Positions 1-8,187 are shown, counted from the first letter of the stretch. The stretch: DNA of 64,000 nucleotides from Nocardioides carbamazepini (GCF_024614185.1 NZ_JAHTLF010000018.1:254439-318438), one strand, 5' to 3'. Notes: generated by a model not told the origin, from the sequence alone. Translations and numbers: made by a program.

Positions 1-2
1 CG

Positions 3-200
3 CCGCAATTCCATGCGATCTACGCGGGGCATGAGGCGAGCGTGGCCATCGAGACGCTCGAGATACTCGCGGGCGGGCTGCCGCGGAGAGCCGGCAGCCT
101 GGTTGCCGAGTGGGCGCGGATCCATCAGGGTGACCTGCGAGCGGCCTGGGATCGAGCGGCCCGCGGCGAGCCTCCCGGTAGGATTGAGCCCCTTCCATGA
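3..200 (+). CDS. DUF4160 family protein, 3' part only
   Basis: The gene starts before the window; 65 codons are visible. The opening PQFHAIYAGHEASVAIET and the later VAEWARIHQGDLRAAW are the core pattern of the DUF4160 family, whose members are about 80-90 residues long, so only some 20 residues are missing. DUF4160 genes are commonly found next to a DUF2442 gene, as here 11 bases downstream. The layout recalls a toxin-antitoxin pair, but I cannot read a biochemical role from the sequence. The stop codon overlaps the ribosome binding site of the next gene, which suggests coupled translation. Confidence 0.8.
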   Translation, partial: PQFHAIYAGHEASVAIETLEILAGGLPRRAGSLVAEWARIHQGDLRAAWDRAARGEPPGRIEPLP

Positions 201-211
201 GGAGGTGCGCG

Positions 212-466
212 ATGGAGAAGCACATCGTCGGCGCGACCGCCGGCCGTGATCGGCTGATCCATGTCCGGTTCTCCGATCTCACGACGAAGGTCGTGGACGT
301 CGCGCCACTGCTCAGCGGGCCTGCCTTCGCCATCCTTCGTGACGACGACCGTGCATTCCGGGCCCTCCATGTGGACCCGGTCCTGCGGACGGTGTGCTGG
401 CCCGGCGAGCTCGATCTGGCTCCGGAGACGCTCGCTGCGCTGCCCGACGTCGGCGTCTCAGCGTGA
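212..466 (+). CDS. DUF2442 domain protein
   Basis: An 84-residue protein matching the DUF2442 pattern: a short beta-rich domain with VRFSDLTTKVVDVAPLL near residue 17 and a C-terminal GELDLAPETL segment. The ATG at 212 was chosen because GAGGAGG lies at 199-205, six bases upstream; an ATG at 197 overlaps the previous stop but has no ribosome binding site. It follows the DUF4160 gene, its usual partner. The function is unknown; a toxin-antitoxin-like role is a guess from the layout. Its last bases overlap the end of the convergent DUF1992 gene by nine bases. Confidence 0.75.
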   Translation: MEKHIVGATAGRDRLIHVRFSDLTTKVVDVAPLLSGPAFAILRDDDRAFRALHVDPVLRTVCWPGELDLAPETLAALPDVGVSA

Positions 467-958
467 TCGACGGCGCCGCCACCAGCGGCGGCGCGGCTCC
501 GGAGCGGACCCTGCGGCCGTCGTACGACGCGCCGTCTGCCGCCCGCGCCAGGCGGCGATCGTCTCCTCGACGTCGCGCGGCATCGTGACCAGCGGCGGTC
601 CGTCGACCGGGGTGTAGCGGGCCCGGATGACGCGGGCGTTGAAGTCCTCGACGAACGCTCGGGCCTCGCGCTCGGATCCCAGCGCGTCGAGAACCGAGTC
701 GAGCTCGGCGTCGTCCTTGCGGAGCTGGAGGGCGGGCGGGAGGACGGTGATCCGCTCCCGCTCGACCAGCCGCTTCACCCACCAGTCCGGGTCGTGCGTG
801 CTGCCCAGGTCGGGGATCGGCTTGCCCGCGCCGGGCAGGTCGTCGAAGTCGCCGCGCTCCATCGCCTGGCGCACCTGGAGGTCGACCCAGCTCTGCTGCT
901 GTTCGATCCGGGCGCGGGCGGCGGCCTTCTCCGCACGCGGGTCCGGCTGTTCGTCCAT
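458..958 (-). CDS. DUF1992 domain protein (DnaJ-C28-like)
   Basis: A 166-residue protein. Residues 20-90 carry the DUF1992 signature (VDLQVRQAMERGDFDDLPGA, then GKPIP and the DPDWWVKR segment). This domain also occurs in the eukaryotic DnaJ homologue DNAJC28, but no J domain is present here. The start at 958 gives MDEQPDPRAEKAA, a typical N-terminus; the longer open frame upstream has no ribosome binding site. The C-terminus is very basic and Trp-containing (RRRWWRRRRSR), which could bind nucleic acid or membrane. The cellular role is not known. Confidence 0.75.
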   Translation of the reverse strand: MDEQPDPRAEKAAARARIEQQQSWVDLQVRQAMERGDFDDLPGAGKPIPDLGSTHDPDWWVKRLVERERITVLPPALQLRKDDAELDSVLDALGSEREARAFVEDFNARVIRARYTPVDGPPLVTMPRDVEETIAAWRGRQTARRTTAAGSAPEPRRRWWRRRRSR

Positions 959-1033
959 CACCCCACGATAGGCAGCGCGGCCGAGCCCGGCGACCCCCTT
1001 GTGCCTCGACCCGGTCGGGCGCATGGTGGAGGC

Positions 1034-1222
1034 ATGCACGCGCGCGTGGGCGACCGCCTGGTCGTCGAGGGACGGACGGTCTCGATGCACCGCCGCGAGG
1101 CGGAGGTGCTCGAGGTGCGCGGGGAGGACGGCGCCCCGCCGTACCTGGTCCGCTGGGAGGACGGCCACGAGTCGCTGGCCTTCCCGGGGCCCGACGCGCA
1201 CGTCGTGCCCGCCCAGCCCTGA
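1034..1222 (+). CDS. DUF1918 domain protein
   Basis: A 62-residue protein. It starts MHARVGDRLVVEG and ends with YLVRWEDGHESLAFPGPDA, the complete DUF1918 pattern, a small barrel-like domain common in actinobacteria and sometimes fused to CBS or Zn-ribbon proteins. GGAGG sits only one base before the ATG, an unusually short spacing, but the start matches the family. It stands alone between the divergent DUF1992 gene and the convergent transporter operon. The function is unknown. Confidence 0.8.
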   Translation: MHARVGDRLVVEGRTVSMHRREAEVLEVRGEDGAPPYLVRWEDGHESLAFPGPDAHVVPAQP

Positions 1223-1265
1223 AGCCCACGACGGATCCGGTGGTTGAACCGCGCGGCCGGCCGCG

Positions 1266-2561
1266 CTAGGCCCACGCGAAGTAGCGCAGATAGACGTAGA
1301 CCCAGGCGATGAGGAGCGTCACGACGGTGACGACGAGGCCGTACTTGGTGAACTTCCAGAAGCTGATCGGCTCGCCCGCCTTGGCGGCGATGCCGAGGAC
1401 GACGACGTTGGCACCGGCGGCGACGGCGGTCGCGTTGCCGCCCAGGTCGGCACCGAAGACGAACGCCCACCACAGCGGGCTGTCCGCGCCGGAGGACGAG
1501 GTCGCGGCGACCATCTCCTCGACGATGGGGACCGTCGCCGTGGTGTAGGGGATGTTGTCGACGAAGGCGCCGACCACGCCGGAGCCGAAGAGCAGGGCGG
1601 TCGACGCCAGCAGCTCGCGGTCGCCCATCGCCTCGGCGGCGAGCTCGCTGACCCGGCCGATGACGCCCACCTGGACGAGCGAGCCGACGAGCACGAAGAG
1701 GGCCATGAAGAAGGCGAGGGTGCCCCACTCGACCTCCTCGAGGAACTCCTCGGGCTCGGTGCGGGAGACCAGCACGGTGGCGCCCGCGCCCATCATCGCG
1801 ACCACCGACGGGTCGAGGTGGAGCACGGTGTGGAGGCTGAAGGCGACCATGACCAGCCCCAGCACGATCAGGCAGCGCCGCAGCATCCGCATGTTCGTGA
1901 TCGCGTCGCGTGGATGGAGGTCACCGAGCACGTCGCCGACGTCGACCTTCCGGCCGAGGTCGTGACGGAAGAGCCACCGCGCCATCACCACGAAGACGCC
2001 GAGCAGGATGATCGTCAGCGGCAGTGAGTGGATGAGGAAGTCGAGGAAGCTCAGGCCGGCGCGGCTGCCGATGATGATGTTGGGCGGGTCGCCGATCAGC
2101 GTCGCCGTACCACCGATGTTGGAGGCGAGGATCAGCGAGATGAGGTACGGCGCGGAGGGGAGTCCCAGCTGGCGGCACACCGAGATCGTGACCGGTGCGA
2201 CGAGCAGCACGCAGGTGACGTTGTCGAGGATGGGGGCCACGACAGCCCCGATCAGCACCAGCAGGACCAGCAGCCGGTAGGGATGGCCGCCGGACTTCCG
2301 GGCGGCCCACAGTGCGAGGAACTCGAAGAGTCCGGTCTGCTTGAGCACGCCGACGATGATCATCATCCCGAAGAGCAGGAAGATGACGTTCCAGTCGATG
2401 CCGGTGTGGTGGTCGAAGAAGGCCGAGTTGGCGTCGACGAGCCCGATCACCACCATGCCGGCGACGCCGCCGAGCGCCGCGGCCACCCGGTGGACGCGCT
2501 CGGTGGCGATGAGGGCGTACGCGACGATGAAGATGGAGAGAGCGGCGGAGGTCAGGATCAC
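1266..2561 (-). CDS. ArsB/NhaD-type (SLC13-like) ion transporter
   Basis: A 431-residue polytopic membrane protein with about eleven hydrophobic segments. DANSAFFDHHTGIDWN, GVLKQTGLFEFLALWAARKS, LDNVTCVLLVAPVT and GGTATLIGDPPN are hallmarks of the ion-transporter superfamily that includes ArsB, NhaD and SLC13 permeases. The two Asn/Pro re-entrant motifs (LDNVTC; VDNIPYT) are both present. The substrate cannot be told from sequence: arsenite, Na+/H+ exchange or a dicarboxylate are all possible. The GTG start at 2561 overlaps the stop of the upstream gene as GTGA, so the two are translationally coupled. It is the last gene of a three-gene operon. Confidence 0.85.
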   Translation of the reverse strand: MILTSAALSIFIVAYALIATERVHRVAAALGGVAGMVVIGLVDANSAFFDHHTGIDWNVIFLLFGMMIIVGVLKQTGLFEFLALWAARKSGGHPYRLLVLLVLIGAVVAPILDNVTCVLLVAPVTISVCRQLGLPSAPYLISLILASNIGGTATLIGDPPNIIIGSRAGLSFLDFLIHSLPLTIILLGVFVVMARWLFRHDLGRKVDVGDVLGDLHPRDAITNMRMLRRCLIVLGLVMVAFSLHTVLHLDPSVVAMMGAGATVLVSRTEPEEFLEEVEWGTLAFFMALFVLVGSLVQVGVIGRVSELAAEAMGDRELLASTALLFGSGVVGAFVDNIPYTTATVPIVEEMVAATSSSGADSPLWWAFVFGADLGGNATAVAAGANVVVLGIAAKAGEPISFWKFTKYGLVVTVVTLLIAWVYVYLRYFAWA

Positions 2562-3043
2562 GCCGCACTCTCCCCGGCGGTCCGGACGCCGAACGCCCGC
2601 GCGGAGTTCGGGGGTTCGAGGGACTCGTACCAGCCGGCCAGCCGGCCGTACCGGCTCACCGCGCGCAGCCGCTCCTCGACCTCGTCGACCTTGCCGAGCG
2701 CAGTGACGACCAGCACCTGGTCGCCGGTGCGCAGCGTCGTCCGACCGGACGGCACCAGCGCGTCCTTGCCGCGGGTGATGAGCGAGACCGCCGCGCCGGG
2801 CGGCAGCCGCAGCTCGCCGACCTCGACGCCGGACATCCTCGACTCCGGCTCCACCTCGAACCGCAGCAGCACGCCGTCCATCCGGTCGAGGGTCGCGAAC
2901 CCGATCGAGACCTTGTGCACGAAGCTGCCCTTCTCGGCCCATCGCGGCTGCCGGCCCCGCCCGATCGCCAGCCCGAGCGCGAACCCCAGGGCCGCGCAGA
3001 GCATCCCGACCGCGACGGCCAGCTCCAGCTCACCGGTCCCCAT
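2558..3043 (-). CDS. Single-span membrane protein with TrkA-C (RCK-C) domain
   Basis: A 161-residue protein. Residues 5-25 form one transmembrane helix, followed by a basic linker and then a TrkA-C domain (VEVGELRLPPGAAVSLITRG, then TTLRTGDQVLVV near residues 90-120). RCK-C domains sense ligands and gate K+ or H+ coupled transporters; here the domain is on its own polypeptide, coupled by a GTGA overlap to the NhaD/ArsB permease gene. I infer that it regulates that permease. The ATG at 3043 was preferred over the GTG at 3049 because AGAGGGG lies just upstream. It overlaps the previous gene by 14 bases. Confidence 0.75.
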   Translation of the reverse strand: MGTGELELAVAVGMLCAALGFALGLAIGRGRQPRWAEKGSFVHKVSIGFATLDRMDGVLLRFEVEPESRMSGVEVGELRLPPGAAVSLITRGKDALVPSGRTTLRTGDQVLVVTALGKVDEVEERLRAVSRYGRLAGWYESLEPPNSARAFGVRTAGESAA

Positions 3044-3485
3044 GCTCACCCCTCTGCGTGATGTCGTGGTCGGCGTCGGCCGACGGGGAGACGAGGAGGT
3101 GCTCCACGGCCACGACCTCCACGGACAGCAGGTCCGCGCCGAGTGCGCGGGTCTGGTGGCAGACGCCCTCCTCGACCTCGCGCAGTCGTGGTCCCAGGGA
3201 GTCCTCCAGGGCGGCGAGGCGCTGCCGGCGTACCCAGATGCTCGCGGCCGGGACGACGAGCGCGAGCGTGATCCGGTCGATCTCCGGGCGGGGGAGGGTC
3301 GCGGAGGACAGCTTCACCTCGAGCAGCAGCCGGATGTCGGCATCATCGTCGGTCCGCTCGCGGACGGTCACGGGCACCACGAACACGGGCGGGCCGCTGT
3401 CGCCGCCGCGGGGTCGGGCGACGTCGTGCCTCCCGCGAGAACGCAGGCCGAGGGCACGACGCAAGGAGGACAGGGTGGGTGCCAT
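3030..3485 (-). CDS. Unknown protein, first gene of the NhaD/TrkA-C operon
   Basis: A 151-residue soluble protein that I do not recognise with confidence. Residues 33-80 look beta-rich (FVVPVTVRERTDDDADIRLL, then LALVVPAASIWVRR) and residues 80-130 look helical then strand (LAALEDSLGPRLREVEEG, LLSVEVVAVEHLLV). The alternation of a beta region with an alpha-beta tail is vaguely like an SPFH/Band-7 fragment, but no diagnostic motif is visible. It is the first gene of a tightly overlapping operon with a TrkA-C protein and an ion transporter, so a role in that transporter complex is the best inference. Confidence 0.55.
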   Translation of the reverse strand: MAPTLSSLRRALGLRSRGRHDVARPRGGDSGPPVFVVPVTVRERTDDDADIRLLLEVKLSSATLPRPEIDRITLALVVPAASIWVRRQRLAALEDSLGPRLREVEEGVCHQTRALGADLLSVEVVAVEHLLVSPSADADHDITQRGEHGDR

Positions 3486-3598
3486 GGTTCAAGCCAAGTC
3501 GTCGGACGGCTTGCGCGGTATGGGTGCTAGCCCCCATTTCCGGGCCGCCAGGAGGCGGTGGCTGGCGGGCGGCGCCCCGGTCGGCGAAGGTGGACACC

Positions 3599-4558
3599 GT
3601 GCGGTTCGCGAACTCCTCCCTCTACTGGAAGGTCTCCCTGATCAACGGTGCCGTGCTGTGCGCCAGCCTGCTGGTGCTGCTGCTCTCGCCCGCCCGGGTC
3701 TCCCGGCAGGTCGTGGTCTCCGAGGCCGTGGTGCTCGTGGTCGGGCTCGCTCTGATCCTGGGCGTCACGGCGGTGCTGCTGCGGCGAGCGCTCGCGCCGG
3801 TCGACCGGGTGATCCAGGAGATGGCGACCGTCCGTCTCGGCGGCGTCGGCCGCCGGCTCGACGCCGGTGGGGAGGGGCCGGGGGCCCAGCTGGCCCGCAG
3901 CTATCACGCCATGCTGGAGCGGCTCGACGACGAGCGCCGCGCCAGCAGCGCCCAGGCCCTGGCCGCGCAGGAGGCCGAGCGGCACCGGATCGCCCAGGAG
4001 CTGCACGACCAGGTCGGCCAGAGCCTGACCGTGGTGCTGCTGGGGCTCAAGCGCCTCGAGGAGCAGGCGCCCCCGGAGTTGCGCGACGAGCTGGCGGCGG
4101 TCCGCGAGAGCGCCCGCGCCGGCCTGGACGACGTACGACGGGTCGCCCGTGAGCTGCGGCCGGGGGTCCTCGACGACCTCGGCCTCCAGGCGGCGCTCGC
4201 GTCGCTGGCGACCGACGTGGCGCGCCACGGAGGGCCGGCGGTGCGGCGTACCTTCGGCCCGGGCCTGCCTGACCTCACCCCGCAGGTGGAGATCGTCATC
4301 TACCGGGTCGCACAGGAGGCGTTGACGAATGTCGTCCGGCACGCCGCCGCGTCCCGCGTCGAGCTGTCGCTGCTGCGCCTGGGGGAGGAGGTCGTGCTGG
4401 AGGTCGCCGACGACGGTCGCGGCCTTCCCATGTCCGTCGGCGAGGGGAACGGCGCCGGCATCACCGGCATGCGGGACCGGGCGGACCTGGTCGCCGGCTC
4501 GGTGGAGGTCGTCTCGTCCGGGCAGGGGACGACGGTGCGGCTGCGGGTGCCGGCATGA
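3599..4558 (+). CDS. NarL-type sensor histidine kinase
   Basis: A 319-residue kinase. Two transmembrane helices (about residues 11-29 and 40-61) flank an extremely short extracytoplasmic loop, followed by a HAMP-like linker, a HisKA_3 dimerisation domain with the phosphorylated His at about 136 (RIAQELHDQVGQS) and a HATPase domain with the N box (VAQEALTNVVRHA) and G box (DDGRGLP, GAGITGMRDRA). With almost no sensor domain it probably senses the membrane or works with another protein. The GTG at 3599 has GAAGG eight bases upstream. It overlaps the response regulator gene by four bases (ATGA). Confidence 0.88.
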   Translation: MRFANSSLYWKVSLINGAVLCASLLVLLLSPARVSRQVVVSEAVVLVVGLALILGVTAVLLRRALAPVDRVIQEMATVRLGGVGRRLDAGGEGPGAQLARSYHAMLERLDDERRASSAQALAAQEAERHRIAQELHDQVGQSLTVVLLGLKRLEEQAPPELRDELAAVRESARAGLDDVRRVARELRPGVLDDLGLQAALASLATDVARHGGPAVRRTFGPGLPDLTPQVEIVIYRVAQEALTNVVRHAAASRVELSLLRLGEEVVLEVADDGRGLPMSVGEGNGAGITGMRDRADLVAGSVEVVSSGQGTTVRLRVPA

Positions 4559-5229
4559 GCGGGAACGGGTCGGCGCCGGGCCGCCGGATCCGGGTGCTGC
4601 TGGCCGACGACCACGCCCTGGTCCGGCACGGGGTGCGGCTGATCCTGGAGCAGCAGCCCGACATCGAGGTCGTCGCCGAGGCATCGGACGGAGCCGAGGC
4701 GGTGGCGCTGCTGCGCGAGCACGAGATCGACCTCGTCGTCCTCGACATCGCGATGCCGACGATGACCGGGCTGCAGGCCGCCCGGGAGATCAATCGGCGC
4801 CGGGAGCCGCCGCGCATCCTGATGCTCTCGATGCACGACAACGAGCAGTACTTCTTCGAGGCCCTCAAGCTCGGCGCCAGCGGCTACGTGCTCAAGTCGG
4901 TCGTCGACGAGGACCTGGTCGAGGCCTGCCGGGCGGCCATGCGCGGTGAGGCCTTCGTCTACCCCGGTGCCATGGGCGCGATCGTCCGCGACTACCTCGA
5001 CCGGCTGGCGCGCGGCGACCGGGTGCCCGAGACGGTGCTGACCCCGCGCGAGGACGAGGTGCTGAAGCTGATCGCGGAGGGACGGTCGTCGCGGGAGATC
5101 GCCGCCCTGCTGTCGATCAGCCTCAAGACGGTCGAGAAGCACCGCTCGAACATCCTCGCCCGGCTGGGCATGACGGACCGGACGCAGTTGACCCGGTACG
5201 CCATCCGGGCCGGTCTCGTGGAGCCGTGA
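4555..5229 (+). CDS. LuxR/NarL-family response regulator
   Basis: A 224-residue two-domain regulator. The receiver domain has the acidic pair at 18-19 (LLADDH), the phospho-acceptor Asp at 64 (VVLDIAMPT) and the conserved Lys in YVLKS. A C-terminal HTH follows (LTPREDEVLKLIAEG, then SLKTVEKHRSNILARLG). The start overlaps the kinase stop as ATGA. It is the cognate partner of the kinase at 3599-4558; the target genes are not evident, though the divergent transporter operon is the nearest candidate. The gene faces the convergent ABC transporter with a 13-base gap. Confidence 0.9.
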   Translation: MSGNGSAPGRRIRVLLADDHALVRHGVRLILEQQPDIEVVAEASDGAEAVALLREHEIDLVVLDIAMPTMTGLQAAREINRRREPPRILMLSMHDNEQYFFEALKLGASGYVLKSVVDEDLVEACRAAMRGEAFVYPGAMGAIVRDYLDRLARGDRVPETVLTPREDEVLKLIAEGRSSREIAALLSISLKTVEKHRSNILARLGMTDRTQLTRYAIRAGLVEP

Positions 5230-5242
5230 CCGCGGCGGGCGG

Positions 5243-7219
5243 TCAGAGGGGGATGTCGGCGCGCCGGGGGTCGCACCAGGGCGTGCCGGCGGGGACCCGG
5301 GAGAACTGCTCGTCGTACAGGCGCTTGTAGAGGCCGCCGGCGGCCATCAGCTGGTCGTGGGTGCCGTGCTCGACCAGCCGTCCGTCCTCGAGGCCGAAGA
5401 TCACGTCGGCCGAGCGGATCGTGGAGAGCCGGTGCGCGATCGCGATGGTGGTGCGGGAGCGGGTGGCCCGCTCCAGCGCCTCCTGGACCAGTCGCTCGGT
5501 CTCGTTGTCGAGCGCGGACGTGGCCTCGTCGAGGATCAGGATCCGCGGGTCCTTGAGCAGCACCCGTGCGATCGCGAGGCGCTGCTTCTCCCCGCCGGAG
5601 AGGCGGTAGCCGCGCTCGCCGGTGATCGTCTCGTAGCCGTCGGGGAAGCTCATGATCCGGTCGTGGATGTTGGCGTCGCGCGCCGCCCGCACGATCTCCT
5701 CCGGTGCCGCGTCGGGCCGGGCGTAGGCGATGTTGTCGCGGATGGTGCCGTGGAAGAGGTACGGCTCCTGGGTCACCATCCCGACCGCGTCGGCGAGGGA
5801 GGACAGGGTGAGGTCGCGGACGTCGTACCCGTCGATGAGGACGGCGCCCTCGGTGACGTCGTAGAACCGCGGGACCAGGTACGTCGCCGTGGTCTTGCCG
5901 CTGCCCGACGGTCCGACGATCGCGGCGAGCTGCCCGGGCTCCACGACGAGCGACACGTCGTCCAGCGCCCAGCCCGACCCGATGGGCCGCTCGGTGCCGT
6001 CGGGGTCGGGGCCGTCCTCGATCCGCACCCCGCTCTCGCCGAACCGGTCGCGGTTGACGGTGCCGGAGAGCGAGCGCGGCTCGGGGTAGCGGAAGCGGAC
6101 GCCGCGCAGCTCGACCCGCCCACGCAGCCGCTCCGGGTCGAGGGCGACCGCGCCGGGCCGCTCGGTGATCGCGGGCTCGAGGTCGAGGTACTCGAAGATC
6201 CGGCGGAACAGAGCCATCGACGTCTGGACGTCGAGGGTGACCCGCATCAGCTGGAGCAGCGGCATCTGCAGCCGGCTCTGCAGGGTCGTGAACGCGACCA
6301 GGGTGCCGGCCGTGATGGTGTCGGCGCCGACCGGGACGTTGCCGGTGACGATCCAGCCGGCGACGAGATAGATCAGCGCGGGGGTGATCGCGAAGAAGGT
6401 CTGCACCATCGCGAAGAAGGTGCGTCCGGTCATCGCCTGGTCGACCTGGAGCCGGGTCTGCCTGCGGTTCGCCTCGCGGTAGCGCTCGACCTCCGACTCC
6501 GCGCGGTTGAACACCTTGGCGAGCAGGATGCCGCTCACCGAGAGGGCCTCCTCGGTGATCGCGGTCATCTCGGAGAGGGACTCCTGGGTGCGCCGGGCGA
6601 GGCGCTGCCGCGCGCGACCGACCCGGAACTGCAGGCCGATGAACAACGGCATCACGAACAGCGTGAGCACGGTCAGCTGCCAGGACAGCACGACCATCGA
6701 CACGAACGCCGCGGTGACGGTGACCGAGTTCTGCACGATCGTCGTCGCGGTGTCGGTGAGCACCGTCCGCACCCCTGCGACGTCGTTCGCCAGCCGGGAC
6801 TGGATGGCGCCGGTCTTGGTGGCGGTGAAGAACGCCAGCTCCATCTTCTGCAGGTGCTCGAAGAGGTCGCCGCGCAGGTCCGCCATCGCGGAGTTCCCGA
6901 CCGTCGAGGTCAGCCAGATCTGCACGATGCCGATCAGGGCCGCCACGATCGGGATCGCGCACATGCCGGCGACCAGCCAGGCCAGCAGGTCCAGGCGAGG
7001 GCCGCCGCCGTCGAGGGGGAACAGCGCGTCGTCGAAGACCGCCCGGGTCAGGAACGGCACCATCGCCTGCAGCGCGGCCGCGGCCAGGACGGCGACCAGG
7101 ACCAGCGTGATCTTGCCGCGATAGGGCCGCAGCAGTCGGGCGATCCTGGGGAGCACCGGGTCGCGCTGGCGCAGGTCGGCGGCGGTCAGATGGGTGACGA
7201 CCGGGCTCGGGCGAGGCAT
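5243..7219 (-). CDS. ABC exporter half-transporter (fused permease and ATPase)
   Basis: A 658-residue type IV (MsbA/BmrA-like) exporter half. An N-terminal six-helix domain covers about residues 40-330; the nucleotide-binding domain has Walker A (GPSGSGKTTA), Q loop (VTQEPYLF), signature LSGGEKQR, Walker B (ILILDEATS) and the H-loop (IAIAHRLSTI). An insertion of about 35 residues rich in D, G and P lies between the first NBD strand and the usual LDDVS segment, which is uncommon. It should homodimerise. The ATG at 7219 overlaps the nitroreductase stop as TGATG, so the two form one operon. The substrate is unknown. Confidence 0.88.
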   Translation of the reverse strand: MPRPSPVVTHLTAADLRQRDPVLPRIARLLRPYRGKITLVLVAVLAAAALQAMVPFLTRAVFDDALFPLDGGGPRLDLLAWLVAGMCAIPIVAALIGIVQIWLTSTVGNSAMADLRGDLFEHLQKMELAFFTATKTGAIQSRLANDVAGVRTVLTDTATTIVQNSVTVTAAFVSMVVLSWQLTVLTLFVMPLFIGLQFRVGRARQRLARRTQESLSEMTAITEEALSVSGILLAKVFNRAESEVERYREANRRQTRLQVDQAMTGRTFFAMVQTFFAITPALIYLVAGWIVTGNVPVGADTITAGTLVAFTTLQSRLQMPLLQLMRVTLDVQTSMALFRRIFEYLDLEPAITERPGAVALDPERLRGRVELRGVRFRYPEPRSLSGTVNRDRFGESGVRIEDGPDPDGTERPIGSGWALDDVSLVVEPGQLAAIVGPSGSGKTTATYLVPRFYDVTEGAVLIDGYDVRDLTLSSLADAVGMVTQEPYLFHGTIRDNIAYARPDAAPEEIVRAARDANIHDRIMSFPDGYETITGERGYRLSGGEKQRLAIARVLLKDPRILILDEATSALDNETERLVQEALERATRSRTTIAIAHRLSTIRSADVIFGLEDGRLVEHGTHDQLMAAGGLYKRLYDEQFSRVPAGTPWCDPRRADIPL

Positions 7220-7884
7220 CAGGCGTCCTGCCCGTTCCAGCCCGCTCCCCAGCGGCCGCGGTGGGCCACGTCCTGCCACGGGGTACGCCGCCGGCGACTC
7301 GCCGAGCCCCGCGCGCCCGCCGCCCGGGGGGCGGGGTGACCGATCGTGATGGCGCCGACGGGGTGGGGCGCCTCCTCCTCCGCGGTGTCACGGAGGCCGA
7401 GCACGTCCTTCACCGCGTCCACGCGGCCCGGGACCAGCCCGAAGAAGCAGGCGCCGAGCCCGGCGTCGGTCACCGACTGGAGCAGCAGCAGCGACGCCAT
7501 CGCGGTGTCGAGGTGCCAGTAGGGCATCGCCCAGCGGCTCTCGTCGTGCTCGTGGAGGCCCGCGCGGCGCTTGTCGGGCTCGGCGTAGCGGTCGAGGTAG
7601 GCGTCGCGGCGGCTGCACGGCACCACCACGACGGGTGCGCTCATCATGCCCGCGAGCCAGCGGTCCGGGACGCCGCCGGGGTCCGCGTCGTCGGTCTGCG
7701 CGGCCCAGAAGCCGTGGACGGCGTCCGGGGTGTCGAGCACGACGAACGCCCAGCCCTGGGAGAACCCGGCACTCGGTGCCCGGGTGGCGTGGTCGAGCGC
7801 CCGCTCCAGCACCGCCGGGGCCACCGGATCCGAGGTGTAGGCGCGGGTCATCCGCCGTCGGCGTACCACCTCGGAGAACTCCAC
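7219..7884 (-). CDS. Nitroreductase-family FMN oxidoreductase
   Basis: A 221-residue protein with the N-terminal nitroreductase pattern (EFSEVVRRRRMTRAYTSDPV, then RAPSAGFSQGWAFVVL for FMN binding) and the mid-protein WHLDTAMASLLLLQSVTDAG and GLGACFFGLV segments. Family members reduce nitro compounds, quinones or related substrates using FMN and NAD(P)H; the actual substrate is not clear. The C-terminal 30 residues are basic and Trp-rich. It is the first gene of an operon with the ABC exporter, to which it is joined by a TGATG overlap, so it could process the exported compound or protect against it. This link is inference. Confidence 0.82.
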   Translation of the reverse strand: MEFSEVVRRRRMTRAYTSDPVAPAVLERALDHATRAPSAGFSQGWAFVVLDTPDAVHGFWAAQTDDADPGGVPDRWLAGMMSAPVVVVPCSRRDAYLDRYAEPDKRRAGLHEHDESRWAMPYWHLDTAMASLLLLQSVTDAGLGACFFGLVPGRVDAVKDVLGLRDTAEEEAPHPVGAITIGHPAPRAAGARGSASRRRRTPWQDVAHRGRWGAGWNGQDA

Positions 7885-7917
7885 CCGCCCAGCCTAGGGG
7901 TGGGCTCACCCCGGCAA

Positions 7918-7976
7918 CCTGAGGTAGCCGGGGCGACCGGATAAGGCAGTTGTCCGATGTGGGGGCCTACCTCAGG
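7918..7976. promoter_or_regulatory. Inverted repeat upstream of the small gene and LuxR regulator
   Basis: CCTGAGGTAG at 7918-7927 is exactly inverted as CTACCTCAGG at 7967-7976, with 39 bases between the arms. The right arm lies 18 bases before the ATG of the 50-residue protein, roughly where a -35 region would be. The spacing between arm centres is close to whole helical turns, which fits a dimeric regulator such as the LuxR-type protein encoded next. A short hairpin-forming GGGGTGGGCTCACCCC is at 7897-7912. Confidence 0.45.
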
Positions 7977-7993
7977 CGACGAGTCTCTACGTC

Positions 7994-8146
7994 ATGAGCA
8001 ACGACTACTTCATCAACGCGGAGAACGACTACCGCCGCCAGCAGGCGGCACGTGGCATGGCCGCCAGCCGGGCGGGGCGCAGCCGCACCTCCTGGCTGCG
8101 GCGGATCGCCGCGACCGACCCCAGCGTGGAGCGCCGCTCGCGCTGA
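7994..8146 (+). CDS. Small basic protein of unknown function (50 aa)
   Basis: A 50-codon reading frame starting MSNDYFINAENDYRRQQAA and ending ATDPSVERRSR. It is rich in Arg (10 of 50) and has no hydrophobic stretch, so it is probably cytosolic. It lies directly behind the inverted repeat at 7918-7976 and 41 bases before the LuxR regulator gene on the same strand. The clear ATG, the coding-like third-position GC and the promoter-like sequence upstream support it as a real gene. I do not recognise a family. Confidence 0.6.
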   Translation: MSNDYFINAENDYRRQQAARGMAASRAGRSRTSWLRRIAATDPSVERRSR

Positions 8147-8187
8147 GGCGGGCGCCACCCGTGCCCACCTTGTCGGTGGCGGACGAC

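Noticed and set aside
5357..7339. A 660-codon open frame opposite the ABC exporter
   Set aside because: It is a shadow frame, rich in D, R, H and G, with no fold signals; the reverse frame contains the full ABC signature.
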